From JAXMEQ01 sp046348225 (GTDB taxonomy: Bacteria > Pseudomonadota > Gammaproteobacteria > Burkholderiales > Burkholderiaceae_C), in NCBI GenBank assembly GCA_046348225.1, contig JAXMEQ010000002.1, positions 1 to 64,000 on the forward strand: a stretch of 64,000 bases of DNA, in the 5' to 3' direction. The notes under the pieces are model-generated. The model worked only from the letters and a program-made list of their open reading frames with translations. It was not told where the DNA came from and made no database searches. A program made the translations under genes and the position numbers. Shown one piece after another: positions 39,115-49,916 of this stretch; within the stretch, counting starts at the first letter, position 1; each line of letters begins with the position of its first letter.

Positions 39115-39758
39115 ACCTCCGGCGCCTGGCCAAGACCCAACTGGTCCATCCACGCGGCCAGCGCGCGCTGGTGGTCGTTGCCGCCGGCGTAGGCAGCCCG
39201 CAGCGCCCGGTGGGACTCCGGCCGGTGCTGGTTGAGCTTGAGCTTGCATTGCACTTCGGTCACATGAAGCTCAAACGCCATGATGCCAGCCAGCATCCTG
39301 TGTGCGAAGTCCTCGCCCAGTCCCCGCCAATGCTCGGCGTACGGCGGCTCATGGTCGCCGATCAGCTTCTTGAGCAGGCGGTCCTTCTGCTCAGGGTCGT
39401 CCACGAGAACGGCTTGCACCACACAGTGCACAGCCAGGTAATTCCAGCTCGGGACGCGGGCCAGATCGGGGTACACCTTGGGCGACAGGTAGGCGTGTGG
39501 CCCCAGGAAGGTGACCACCGCCTTCGGCCGTGCCTGCAGGTAGCGCCAATGGGCATTGGGCCGCGCGAAATGGCCCAGCAGAACAAATTCCGCGGCGGCA
39601 CCCGGCGTGGCTACCCGTTCGTCCAGGTGCAGCGGCAGGTGCGTCACATACGGGAGACCGTCGTCATCGTTGGAGATCAGACTGGCCAGCGGATGCTCCC
39701 GCATGAGGCGGGCCGCGACGGCGCGGTCGGTGGACTTGAACTGGGGCGGCTGGTACAT
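39111..39758 (-). CDS. PaiB-like FMN-binding negative transcriptional regulator
   Basis: A 215-residue protein of the PaiB/FMN-binding family. MYQPPQFKSTDRAVAARLMR, HPLASLISNDDDGLPYVTHLPL, LLGHFARPNAHWR, VTFLGPHAYLSPKVYPDLARVPSWNYLAVH and a C-terminal KLKLNQHRPESHRA match the family closely. In Bacillus PaiB represses sporulation and protease genes; in proteobacteria the role is unclear. A flavin-binding split-barrel fold is expected. ATG 39758 is the only start that precedes the conserved MYQPPQF. Confidence 0.85.
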   Translation of the reverse strand: MYQPPQFKSTDRAVAARLMREHPLASLISNDDDGLPYVTHLPLHLDERVATPGAAAEFVLLGHFARPNAHWRYLQARPKAVVTFLGPHAYLSPKVYPDLARVPSWNYLAVHCVVQAVLVDDPEQKDRLLKKLIGDHEPPYAEHWRGLGEDFAHRMLAGIMAFELHVTEVQCKLKLNQHRPESHRALRAAYAGGNDHQRALAAWMDQLGLGQAPEV

Positions 39759-39808
39759 GGGCGGATTGTGCCGCGCCCTGCCCCGCCACGCCCAGGGCCC
39801 GGTGTGGC

Positions 39809-40807
39809 TCAGGCCTCGAGCCGCGCCAGCGCTGTGGCCCACAGCTCGGTGGCCGGACTGGCCGAGGTGGCCTCGTGCAGGAACGCGAGCCCGAAGGCCA
39901 GCTCCAGTTCCAGGTCCAGCTGCAGCCCCGGGGTGTCGAGCCGGGCCTTGGGAAAGGTGAACTCGGCCAGCCGTTCTTCCACCTCCAGCGGCGTGGCACC
40001 CGGGACCAGCGCGCAAAAATCCCGTTGGCCCAGGCTGGCCAGGGCGCCGGCCTCCGGCAAGCGGCGCCGCAGGACTTGCGCCAGCAACTGGCGGATCAGG
40101 TCCATCTGCGCCGGGCTGCTGTTGGCCGTCAGCGCCGCGAAGTTGTTTACCCGGACGTAGCACAGCGCCAATGCGGTGCCGGCGCGCGCCGCATCGTCCA
40201 CCGCCATGCTGACCAGTTGCCGGAAGCCCCGTACCGTCCAGCACCCCGTGGCCGGGTCCAGGCTGGCCCGGCGCTCCATCTGGTTAAGCGTCGCCAGCAG
40301 GCGCTTTTGTGCATCGGCCATGGCATCCAGCCGCAACTCGGCCTCGGCCATGGCCGCGAGGTCTTCCATGCCGGCCACGTCTTCCGCCGTGAATTCGCGC
40401 ACCCGGGTGTCCAGGGCGCAAAGCGTGCCGACGCGCACCCCGGGGGCAATGCTCAGTGGAATGCCAAGGTAGGCGCGGATATGGGGCGAACTGGTCACCA
40501 GCGGGTTGTCCCAGAAGCGCGGGTCGCTGGTGGCATCCGGCACCACCAGGGGCTTCTTGCTGGCGATGGCATGTCCGCAAAACGAGATGCTGCGTGGCGT
40601 CTCGGCCTCCAGCAAGCCCTGGGCCGAGCGGAACCACTGCACGTCGCGCTCCACGATGGAAATCAGGGCCAGCGGCACGTCCAGCAACCGCTTCACGGTG
40701 CGGGTAATGCGGTCAAAGCGCTCCTCGCGTGGCACGAAGGCGCACATCGCAGCGTCCAGCGCTTCAGCGCGCTGCGATTCGTTGTCAAGTGTTGGGGCTT
40801 CGATCAC
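39809..40807 (-). CDS. GAF domain protein with degenerate GGDEF domain
   Basis: A 332-residue signalling protein. The GAF domain (about 25-160) has VPLALISIVERDVQWFRSAQ, SISFCGHAIASKKPLVVPDA and GTLCALDT. A GGDEF-like domain follows (about 170-325), but the signature loop reads ASLGQRDFCALVPGA, with GQRDF in place of GGDEF. Diguanylate cyclase activity is therefore unlikely; it may bind nucleotide or a partner protein. GTG 40807 with CAGGAG about 10 bp upstream is preferred over ATG 40831, which has no ribosome binding site. Next to the guaA-guaB operon, 79 bp away. Confidence 0.75.
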   Translation of the reverse strand: MIEAPTLDNESQRAEALDAAMCAFVPREERFDRITRTVKRLLDVPLALISIVERDVQWFRSAQGLLEAETPRSISFCGHAIASKKPLVVPDATSDPRFWDNPLVTSSPHIRAYLGIPLSIAPGVRVGTLCALDTRVREFTAEDVAGMEDLAAMAEAELRLDAMADAQKRLLATLNQMERRASLDPATGCWTVRGFRQLVSMAVDDAARAGTALALCYVRVNNFAALTANSSPAQMDLIRQLLAQVLRRRLPEAGALASLGQRDFCALVPGATPLEVEERLAEFTFPKARLDTPGLQLDLELELAFGLAFLHEATSASPATELWATALARLEA

Positions 40808-40886
40808 GGGGCGACGACTCCTGTATGGCAACGCGCAGGGTACTCAGAAACATGGCGGGCAGATGCAGTACGGCCAGCCATGCCCC

Positions 40887-42530
40887 TTACTCCCACTCGA
40901 TCGTTGCAGGCGGCTTGCTGCTCACATCGTAGGTGACCCGGTTGATGCCGCGCACTTCGTTGATGATTCGGCTCGACACTTTCTTGAGCAGCGCATACGG
41001 CAGCTCGGCCCAGTCGGCCGTCATGAAGTCACTGGTCTGCACGGCACGCAGCGCCACCACGTAGTCGTAGGTGCGGCCATCGCCCATCACGCCCACGCTC
41101 TTGACCGGCAGGAACACGGTGAAGGCCTGGCTGGTCAGGTCGTACCAGCTCTTGCCAGTGGCTTCGTCGTGGAAGTTGCGCAGTTCCTCGATGAAGATGG
41201 CGTCGGCCCGGCGCAGGAGGTCGGCATATTCCTTTTTCACCTCACCCAGGATGCGCACGCCCAGGCCGGGGCCGGGAAACGGGTGGCGGTAGACCATCTC
41301 CGGCGGCAGACCCAGCGCCACGCCCAGTTCGCGAACCTCGTCCTTGAACAGGTCGCGCAGCGGCTCCAGCAGCTTCAGGCCGAGTTGCTCGGGCAGACCG
41401 CCCACGTTGTGGTGGCTCTTGATGGTCACGGCCTTCTTGCTCTTGGCGCCGCCGGATTCAATCACGTCCGGGTAAATCGTGCCCTGGGCCAGCCAGGTGG
41501 CGCCCTTGACGGCCGGTCGGCCGTCAACTCCAAGCTTTCCGCCGGCGCTCGCTTTCAATTTGGCTGCCTCTGCCTTGAACACCGTCACAAACTCGCTGCC
41601 GATGATCTTGCGCTTGGCCTCGGGCTCGCTCACGCCGGCCAGCTTGCCCAGGAACAGTTCGCTGGCGTCCACCCGGATCACCTTGGCATGCAGCTTGCCG
41701 ACGAACATGTCCATGACCATGTCGCCCTCGTTCAGGCGCAGCAGGCCGTGGTCCACAAACACGCAGGTCAGCTGGTCGCCGATGGCGCGGTGAATCAGCG
41801 CCGCTGCCACCGATGAATCCACCCCGCCCGACAGGCCCAGGATCACTTCTTCATCGCCCACCTGCTGGCGGATGGCTTCCACCGCCTCGGCGATGTGGTC
41901 GCGCATCACCCAGTCGGGCCGGGCGGCGCAAATGCCGATGACGAACCGCTCGAGGATGGCCTTGCCCTGCTGGGTGTGCGTGACCTCCGGGTGGAACTGC
42001 ACGGCGTAGAAGCGCCTGCTTTCATCGGCCATGCCGGCAATCGGACAGCTGTCGGTGCTGGCCATGAGCTTGAAGCCGGGCGGCAGCTCGGTCACCTTGT
42101 CGCCATGGCTCATCCACACATTGAGCATGCCGTGGCCGTCGGCCGTGGTGAAGTCGGCGATGTCTTTCAGCAGCGCCGTGTGGCCCCGGGCGCGCACGGC
42201 CGCAAAGCCAAACTCACGCTTGTGGCCGCCTTCGACCTTGCCGCCCAGCTGGTGGGCCATGGTCTGCATGCCGTAACAGATGCCCAGCACGGGCACGCCC
42301 AGCTCGAACACCGCCGGGGGCGCCTTGTCGGTGGTGTCCTCGTACACGCTGGCATGGCTGCCAGAGAGGATGACGCCCTTCAGGGTCCCGTCGGCGGCGT
42401 ATTGCCTCACCCACTCGTCGGTCACATCACAGGGATGGACCTCACAGTACACATGGGCTTCACGCACGCGGCGGGCGATCAGCTGGGTGACCTGGGAGCC
42501 GAAATCGAGAATCAGGATTTTCTGGTGCAT
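40887..42530 (-). CDS. guaA: GMP synthase (glutamine-hydrolysing)
   Basis: A 547-residue GuaA converting XMP to GMP. The glutaminase domain (1-200) has the Cys of LGICYGMQTMAHQLGG and the His-Glu pair of QFHPEVTHT. The ATP pyrophosphatase domain has the P-loop LSGGVDSSVAAALI. The C-terminal dimerisation domain ends SKPPATIEWE. It lies 12 bp after guaB on the same strand, the classical gua operon. Slightly longer than the E. coli enzyme (525). Confidence 0.97.
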   Translation of the reverse strand: MHQKILILDFGSQVTQLIARRVREAHVYCEVHPCDVTDEWVRQYAADGTLKGVILSGSHASVYEDTTDKAPPAVFELGVPVLGICYGMQTMAHQLGGKVEGGHKREFGFAAVRARGHTALLKDIADFTTADGHGMLNVWMSHGDKVTELPPGFKLMASTDSCPIAGMADESRRFYAVQFHPEVTHTQQGKAILERFVIGICAARPDWVMRDHIAEAVEAIRQQVGDEEVILGLSGGVDSSVAAALIHRAIGDQLTCVFVDHGLLRLNEGDMVMDMFVGKLHAKVIRVDASELFLGKLAGVSEPEAKRKIIGSEFVTVFKAEAAKLKASAGGKLGVDGRPAVKGATWLAQGTIYPDVIESGGAKSKKAVTIKSHHNVGGLPEQLGLKLLEPLRDLFKDEVRELGVALGLPPEMVYRHPFPGPGLGVRILGEVKKEYADLLRRADAIFIEELRNFHDEATGKSWYDLTSQAFTVFLPVKSVGVMGDGRTYDYVVALRAVQTSDFMTADWAELPYALLKKVSSRIINEVRGINRVTYDVSSKPPATIEWE

Positions 42531-42542
42531 GGGGACTTGGCC

Positions 42543-44012
42543 TCAGTCGGCCCGGTAGTTCGGCGCTTCCTTGGTGATCTGCACGTCATGGACATGGCTT
42601 TCACGCATGCCGGCTGCGGTGATCTGCACGAACTCGGCGCGGTCCTTCATCTCGTCAATGGTGGCGCAGCCGCAATACCCCATGCTGGCCCGCACGCCGC
42701 CGGCCATCTGGAAGATGATGGACACCAGCGAGCCCTTGTAGGGCACGCGGCCTTCAATGCCCTCGGGCACCAGCTTGTCGGCATTCGGGTTGCCGGTGGT
42801 CGCCTCCTGGAAATAGCGGTCGGCACTGCCTTGCTGCATGGCGCCGATGCTGCCCATGCCGCGGTAGCTCTTGTAGCTGCGTCCCTGGTACAGCACGATT
42901 TCACCAGGGGCCTCTTCGGTGCCGGCAAACATGCCGCCCATCATCACGGTGCTGGCGCCGGCAGCGATGGCCTTGGAAATGTCACCACTGAAGCGGATGC
43001 CGCCGTCTGCGATCAGCGGCACATCGGTACCCTGCAGCGCAGTGGCCACGTTGTCGATGGCGGTGATTTGCGGCACGCCCACACCGGCCACGATGCGGGT
43101 GGTGCAGATGGAGCCCGGGCCAATGCCCACCTTGACGGCATCGGCGCCCGCCTCCACCAGCGCCAGCGCGGCCGCGCCGGTGGCGATGTTGCCGCCAATC
43201 ACGTCCACCTGCGGGTAGTTCTGCTTGACCCAGCGCACCCGCTCGATGACGCCCTTGCTGTGGCCGTGCGCAGTGTCGACCACGATGGCATCCACGCCAG
43301 CCTTGACCAGCGCCTCCACGCGCTCCTCGGTGCCCTCCCCCACGCCGACCGCGGCGCCCACCCGCAGCCGGCCTGAGGCGTCACGGGCCGCGTTGGGGAA
43401 GCTGGTCTGTTTGGTGATGTCCTTGACGGTGATCAGACCCTTGAGTTCAAAACCGTCGTTCACCACCAGAAGCCGCTCCAGCTTGTGCTTGTTCAGCAGT
43501 GCCTTGGCGTCGGCCAGCGTGGTGCCATCGGGCACGGTGATCAGCCGTTCGCGCGGCGTCATGATGTCGCGCACCTTGACGTCGTAGCGGGTTTCAAAGC
43601 GCAGGTCTCGGCCGGTCACGATGCCCACCACCTTGCCGCCATCCAGCACCGGAAAGCCGGAGATGCCCAGCTCTTCAGACAGCTGCATCACCTGTAGCAC
43701 GGTATGTTCGGGTGTGATGGCCACCGGATCCCGCAGCACGCCGGACTCGTAGCGCTTGACGCGTGCCACTTCGGCGGCCTGCTGTTTCGGCGTGAGGTTC
43801 TTGTGGACGATGCCAATGCCGCCTTCCTGGGCGATGGCAATCGCCAGACGTGCCTCTGTCACGGTGTCCATGGCAGCGGACACCAGTGGCAGATTCAGGC
43901 GGATGTTTCGGGAGAGGCGGGTCGCAAGGGACGTGTCCTTGGGCAGGACCTGGGAGAACGCTGGCACCAGCAACACATCGTCGAAGGTGAGCGCTTTTCC
44001 AAGAAGGCGCAT
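42543..44012 (-). CDS. guaB: Inosine-5'-monophosphate dehydrogenase
   Basis: A 489-residue IMPDH, the first committed step to GMP. TIM-barrel ends surround two CBS domains (about 95-205), the active-site loop GPGSICTTRIVAGVG contains the catalytic cysteine, and the flap is near SYKSYRGMGS. First gene of the guaB-guaA operon. The length and all motifs are standard. Confidence 0.97.
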   Translation of the reverse strand: MRLLGKALTFDDVLLVPAFSQVLPKDTSLATRLSRNIRLNLPLVSAAMDTVTEARLAIAIAQEGGIGIVHKNLTPKQQAAEVARVKRYESGVLRDPVAITPEHTVLQVMQLSEELGISGFPVLDGGKVVGIVTGRDLRFETRYDVKVRDIMTPRERLITVPDGTTLADAKALLNKHKLERLLVVNDGFELKGLITVKDITKQTSFPNAARDASGRLRVGAAVGVGEGTEERVEALVKAGVDAIVVDTAHGHSKGVIERVRWVKQNYPQVDVIGGNIATGAAALALVEAGADAVKVGIGPGSICTTRIVAGVGVPQITAIDNVATALQGTDVPLIADGGIRFSGDISKAIAAGASTVMMGGMFAGTEEAPGEIVLYQGRSYKSYRGMGSIGAMQQGSADRYFQEATTGNPNADKLVPEGIEGRVPYKGSLVSIIFQMAGGVRASMGYCGCATIDEMKDRAEFVQITAAGMRESHVHDVQITKEAPNYRAD

Positions 44013-44142
44013 GTGAAAGCTCCAAAAAACGGATTGTACCCGCGTACTTGGTACTTACTCTGAAGCGGAATCTGTCAGCGGGGGCGCCAGCATCGCGTGT
44101 AAAAGTGTGATGCCCGGGGAGGCGCGGCGCTAAACTGCCAGC

Positions 44143-44679
44143 ATGAAGCTGACCCGCCCCCTCTTCCTCGCATTCGTTTGCATGGTTCCACTGCTGGCTG
44201 CCGCCCAATGGCAGTGGATCGACAAGGACGGGCGCAAGGTCTTCAGTGACCGGGCACCGCCCGCCGATGTTCCGGCCAAAAACATTCTCAAACAGCCTGC
44301 GGCGGCAGCCCCCGCCGCCGCTGCAGCCGCCCCGGCCCAGGCCGAGACGGCCGCGGCACCGGCGACTGCGACCGCCACCCCCAAACCGGCCGCCAACGCC
44401 CCCAAGCTGAGCGGCAAAGACAAGGAACTGGAAGACAAGAAAAAGGCCGCCGAAGCGGCCGAGGCCGAGAAGAAGAAGGCCGAGGCCGAAAAGGTGGCCA
44501 AGGCCAAGGCCGAAAACTGCGCTCGCGCCAAAAAGGCCAAGGCCACGTTCGATTCGGGTGCGCGCATCGCCACCACCAACGCCAAGGGCGAGCGCGAAAT
44601 CATGGACGACGCGGCCCGTGCCGTGGAGACCAAACGCCTGGAAGGCATCATCGCCACCGAGTGCGGCCCGGCGCTCTGA
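44143..44679 (+). CDS. DUF4124 domain periplasmic protein
   Basis: A 178-residue exported protein with signal peptide MKLTRPLFLAFVCMVPLLAAA. A DUF4124 motif (QWQWIDKDGRKVFSDRAPPADVP) comes right after it, followed by a long Ala/Pro and then Ala/Lys/Glu-rich segment (about 55-130) that should be a flexible or coiled helix. It ends with a short conserved part containing two cysteines (ENCARAKKA, TECGPAL). The function of this betaproteobacterial family is unknown. It is divergent from guaB and converges with rnfH. Confidence 0.75.
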   Translation: MKLTRPLFLAFVCMVPLLAAAQWQWIDKDGRKVFSDRAPPADVPAKNILKQPAAAAPAAAAAAPAQAETAAAPATATATPKPAANAPKLSGKDKELEDKKKAAEAAEAEKKKAEAEKVAKAKAENCARAKKAKATFDSGARIATTNAKGEREIMDDAARAVETKRLEGIIATECGPAL

Positions 44680-44688
44680 ACGCCGAGG

Positions 44689-45039
44689 TCAGTAGCCCGC
44701 CTTGGCCCCCGCGCGGCGGCGGGCAAACAGGCCCGCGCTTCGGGCCCCCTGCTGGTTGAAGCGCTCCCGCCGGGCCACTTTAGGGTCCACGCGAAGCGGG
44801 CGGTAGATTTCCACCCGGTCGCCGTCGCGCAGGATATGGCCCATGCGTGTCTTGCGGCCCCAGACACCGAGCACGGTGGAGCCCAGGTCCAGCGTCGGGA
44901 AGGCGGCCAGCACCCCGCTGGCCTGCACCGCATCCGCTACCGTCGCGCCGGAAGGCAACCGCAGGGCCTTCTCCCACACCTGGCGCGGCGCGGGGGACCA
45001 CCAGACCAGCACCGCCACGGACGGGGCCGGATCAGCCAT
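44689..45039 (-). CDS. rnfH: RnfH family ubiquitin-like protein
   Basis: A 116-residue member of the RnfH family with a beta-grasp fold: SVAVLVWWSPAPRQVWEKAL, LPSGATVADAVQASGVL, LGVWGRKTRMGHILRDGDRVEIYRP and the conserved PLRVDPKVARRERF. The tail is basic. The family is usually found next to ratA, as here, where the start overlaps the ratA 3' end by 8 bp. The function is unknown; in other bacteria the pair has been studied as a possible toxin-antitoxin system, but that is disputed. Confidence 0.85.
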   Translation of the reverse strand: MADPAPSVAVLVWWSPAPRQVWEKALRLPSGATVADAVQASGVLAAFPTLDLGSTVLGVWGRKTRMGHILRDGDRVEIYRPLRVDPKVARRERFNQQGARSAGLFARRRAGAKAGY

Positions 45040-45472
45040 AGGCCTGCTCCGCGCGCTTGACAAAAGCATCCACCAGGCTGCCGGCAATGCGGTCAAACAC
45101 CGGCCCCACCAGGGCGCCGAGGGCAGCGTTGTCAAAGCCGTAGTGCAGACTCAGTTCCACGCGGCAGGCGCGCTGGCCTTCGTCTCCGAGCGGAATGAAG
45201 TTCCAGGCGCCGTCCAGGCGCGAGAACGGCCCATTGAGCAGCTTCATGGCGACCTGCCGGCCCGGCGTATGGTCGTTGCGGGTGGTGAAGGTCTGGCGGA
45301 TGCCACTGAAGGCAATGCCGACCTCGGCCTTCATGCCACCGTCGTCTGATTCCAGCACCGACGCATGGTCGCACCAGGGCAGGAACTCGGGATAACGCGC
45401 CACGTCGGTGACCAGGGCGAACATTTCTTCGGCGCTGTACCAGATCAGGACGGACTTGTGGACGTGTTTCAT
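45032..45472 (-). CDS. ratA: RatA-type START-like protein (coenzyme Q-binding/ribosome association toxin family)
   Basis: A 146-residue polyketide-cyclase/START-fold protein: VHKSVLIWYSAEEMFALVTD, VARYPEFLPWCDHASVLE, and C-terminal LVGPVFDRIAGSLVDAFVKRA. The family includes yeast Coq10 and E. coli RatA (reported to block 70S assembly). In this gene order (ratA-rnfH, divergent from smpB) it is very widely conserved, which argues for a housekeeping role such as quinone binding. ATG 45472 is 81 bp from the smpB start; both genes share the short promoter region. Confidence 0.85.
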   Translation of the reverse strand: MKHVHKSVLIWYSAEEMFALVTDVARYPEFLPWCDHASVLESDDGGMKAEVGIAFSGIRQTFTTRNDHTPGRQVAMKLLNGPFSRLDGAWNFIPLGDEGQRACRVELSLHYGFDNAALGALVGPVFDRIAGSLVDAFVKRAEQAYG

Positions 45473-45553
45473 TCGTGGGAGCAGCGGGGCTTGAACGTAA
45501 AATCTCGGCCCACGGCGCAATTGTATTGAGGCCATGGACCCCCACCTGAGCAC

Positions 45554-46027
45554 ATGGCCAAGAAACCCGACACCCAAGCCCGCATCGCCGACAACAAGAA
45601 GGCCGCGTACAACTACTTCTTCGAAGAACGCTTCGAGGCCGGCATGGTGCTGCAGGGCTGGGAAGTCAAGGCCCTGCGCGAGGGCAAGGTCCAGCTCACC
45701 GACGGCTACGTGGTCATCAAGAACGGCGAGCTGTACGTGATTGGCTGCCAGATCAACCCGCTCAAGACGGCGTCCACCCATGTGAGCCCGGACGCCGTGC
45801 GCACCAAGAAGCTGCTGCTGCACAAGGACGAGATCCGCCGCCTGATTGGCAAGGTCGAGCAGAAGGGCTACACCCTGGTGCCGCTGAACCTGCACTGGAA
45901 GGCCGGCAAGGTGAAGTGCGAGATCGCGCTGGCCAAGGGCAAGGCCGAGCACGACAAGCGCGACACCATCAAGGACCGCGAAGGCAAGCGCGAGGTGGAA
46001 CGCGCGATGAAGAGCAGGAACAGGTAA
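45554..46027 (+). CDS. smpB: SsrA-binding protein SmpB
   Basis: A 157-residue tmRNA-binding protein of trans-translation. KPDTQARIADNKKAAYNYFF, MVLQGWEVKALREGKVQLTD and INPLKTAST match the family, and the basic C-terminal tail (DTIKDREGKREVERAMKSRN) is the part that enters the decoding centre. The length is normal. The tmRNA gene was not found in the window. A GC-rich dispersed hairpin follows the stop directly. Confidence 0.95.
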   Translation: MAKKPDTQARIADNKKAAYNYFFEERFEAGMVLQGWEVKALREGKVQLTDGYVVIKNGELYVIGCQINPLKTASTHVSPDAVRTKKLLLHKDEIRRLIGKVEQKGYTLVPLNLHWKAGKVKCEIALAKGKAEHDKRDTIKDREGKREVERAMKSRNR

Positions 46028-46063
46028 CCCCCCTGAGCCGCTTCGCGGCTTCCCCCCAGGGGG
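46028..46063. repeat. GC-rich dispersed hairpin (REP-like)
   Basis: CCCCCTG...CAGGGGG enclosing a second stem GAGCCGC-TTCG-GCGGCTTC immediately after the smpB stop. I recall very similar hairpins scattered through Comamonadaceae genomes, often just downstream of genes. It could act as a transcript-end structure. Only this one copy was noticed in the window. Confidence 0.5.
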
Positions 46064-46114
46064 ACGCCACCTGCGGCCCGGCTGAGCCGGTTCCGCGGTG
46101 GCCGCTGGAAGCGG

Positions 46115-47212
46115 TCAGCTCAGCGCGGCGAGGGGGTGCGCATGCCTCGGCCACGGGCTCTGGAAGAACGGCGCCACCATGTCGGGCGTGACGTCTTCGA
46201 TGCGGCCGGGGTTCCAGCGTGGCGCATGGTCCTTGTCGATGGCCAGGGCGCGGATGCCTTCCACGGTTTCGCTGCTCGCGCCACTGCGCTGCAGGTGCCC
46301 GGTGTGGAAACAGTGGCGGACCAGGTCGCGCTCCATGCGCAGGTCGTCGGCCAGCGTCATGTGGCGGGCGCGGCGCACCTGCGCCAGCACCACGTGCAGC
46401 ATCAGCGGCGAGCGCTGGCGCAACACGGTGGCGGTGGCGCGTGCCCAATCGCTGCCGGCGGCTTCCAGCGACTGGACGATGGCCAGCACCGTTTCATGCC
46501 CAAAATGTTGATCAATTTCGGCTACGGCCCCCGCCAAATCTGCGTGAGGCGCTATGAATTTTGTAGCAGATAGCGGGCGCAGTGCGCGGCTGTCGAGGTC
46601 GGGCAGCTGCGACCACAGGCCGTCGAGCTGCTCCACGGCCACCAGCCCGTCCGCGAGCCCGGCCATCACGGCATCGGCGCCACCGATGACCTGCCCGGTG
46701 AGCGCCAGGTACTCGCCCAGATGGCCCGGGCAGCGGCTCAGGAAGTACCCGCCGCCCACGTCCGGGAACAGCCCGATGTTGGTCTCGGGCATCGCCATCC
46801 TGGTCCGCGGGGTGACGATGCGCAGGCTGTTGGCGCCACCATGCCCTGAAATTCCCATGCCACCGCCCATGACGATGCCGTCCATGAAGGCGATATAGGG
46901 CTTGGGGTAGTGATGGATCAGGTGGTTGAGGGTGTATTCCTCGGTAAAAAAATCTTCCAGCGCCGGGTCGCCCGCCAGCGCCGCCTGGTGGAAGAACCGG
47001 ATGTCACCGCCGGCGCAGAAGGCGCCGAAGGGCCCCTCTTTTCCGCTGCCCCGGATCGCCACGGCGCGGATGCCCGCGTCGTCCCGCCAGGCCAGCAGCG
47101 CTGCCGTCAGCGCGCGTACCATGGTCAGCGACAGCGCGTTGAGCGCCCGTGGCCGGTTCAGCGTGATGAAGCCGACGCCGCCCTTTTCTTCCAGCAAAAC
47201 ATCCGTGCTCAC
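46115..47212 (-). CDS. Enoyl-CoA hydratase/isomerase family, 3-hydroxyisobutyryl-CoA hydrolase type
   Basis: A 365-residue crotonase-fold enzyme with the length and motifs of 3-hydroxyisobutyryl-CoA hydrolases of valine breakdown: GAFCAGGDIRFF (oxyanion hole), MDGIVMGGGMGISGHG, AMPETNIGLFPDVGGGYFL and FIAPHADL in the C-terminal part. No other valine catabolic genes are near, so the substrate is not certain. Residues about 213-227 are encoded by a copy of the dispersed palindromic repeat (46530-46574), read in frame. It overlaps the EamA gene by 4 bp at the end of the translation-factor operon. Confidence 0.8.
   Translation of the reverse strand: MSTDVLLEEKGGVGFITLNRPRALNALSLTMVRALTAALLAWRDDAGIRAVAIRGSGKEGPFGAFCAGGDIRFFHQAALAGDPALEDFFTEEYTLNHLIHHYPKPYIAFMDGIVMGGGMGISGHGGANSLRIVTPRTRMAMPETNIGLFPDVGGGYFLSRCPGHLGEYLALTGQVIGGADAVMAGLADGLVAVEQLDGLWSQLPDLDSRALRPLSATKFIAPHADLAGAVAEIDQHFGHETVLAIVQSLEAAGSDWARATATVLRQRSPLMLHVVLAQVRRARHMTLADDLRMERDLVRHCFHTGHLQRSGASSETVEGIRALAIDKDHAPRWNPGRIEDVTPDMVAPFFQSPWPRHAHPLAALS
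46530..46574. repeat. Dispersed palindromic repeat, copy 2, inside a coding region
   Basis: CTGCGTGAGGCGCTATGA followed by TAGCAGATAGC; the palindrome is slightly extended compared with the other copies. It lies wholly within the hydratase-family gene and is read in frame as SATKFIAPHADL. Its orientation relative to the gene is opposite to that of copies 3 and 4. Confidence 0.7.
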
Positions 47213-48086
47213 GCGCGTTGCCTCCAGCCAATCAGTTCATTCACCACCAGCGCGCCCAGCACCAGTGCGCCACCGGCCAGCACGTTGGCGCCGGGTTGTT
47301 CATTGGCGCCGAACCAGGCCAGCGCAATGCCGAAGATGATTTCCAGCAGCGCCAGCAGCGAGACCTCGGGCGCCTTCAGTACCCGGGCGCAGACCACCGA
47401 CAGCGTGCACGGAATCGCCAGTTGAACCAGACCCAGCAAGCCCAGCCATGCGATATCGGTGCCGGTGGCCATGAAAGGGAACGACAGCGGGAACGTCAGC
47501 GCCGTCGAGATGACGGCCCCCACCAGCACGCAGGGCACCAGGTCGAGCTGCTCGCCATGGGCCTGGCTGCGCTGCGCCACCGTCCATTGCACCGCGCCCG
47601 CGATCGGCACGCACAGCGCGACCAGCGAGCCCGCCAGCACGCCCGGCGCGCCGATGCTGACCTGCGAACCGTACATCCACACAATGCCCACGCCCGCCAC
47701 CACGATCGCGGCCCAGGTGCGCGCCGGCAGCCTGTGGCCGATGAAGATGCGCGAGATCAGTGCGGTGAACAGCGGGCCCAGCGCCATCGTGACCAGCACA
47801 TTGGCCACGGTGGTCAGCGTCAGTGCCACCATGAAGGCGGTGAACATCACGCTCCAGCAGACACCGGACAGCCAGAAATACGGGCTGCGCCAGTGCATGC
47901 GGGCAAACACGCCGCGCCCCTGCCACAGCGGCAGGATCACCAGCAGCGACAGCATGGTGAAGAAGCTGCGCCAGAAAGTGACTTCGAAACTCTTTGCGTG
48001 TTCCAGCTGGCGCGTCACCACGCCGGCGATGGACCACATCAGCGTCACCGCCACCATCAGCCACACGGCCTGACCGTGCCGCAGTT

Positions 48087-48090
<4 letters not shown>
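47209..48090 (-). CDS. EamA/DMT-family transporter
   Basis: A 293-residue membrane protein with ten hydrophobic segments in two EamA repeats. The first starts QAVWLMVAVTLMWSIAGVVT and the second follows SIGAPGVLAGSLVALCVPIA. Members export metabolites or amino acids; nothing here tells the substrate. It overlaps typA by 4 bp and the downstream hydratase-family gene by 4 bp, so it is translated within the long rimP-to-hydratase transcript. Confidence 0.85.
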
Positions 48091-49912
<1,822 letters not shown>

Positions 49913-49916
<4 letters not shown>

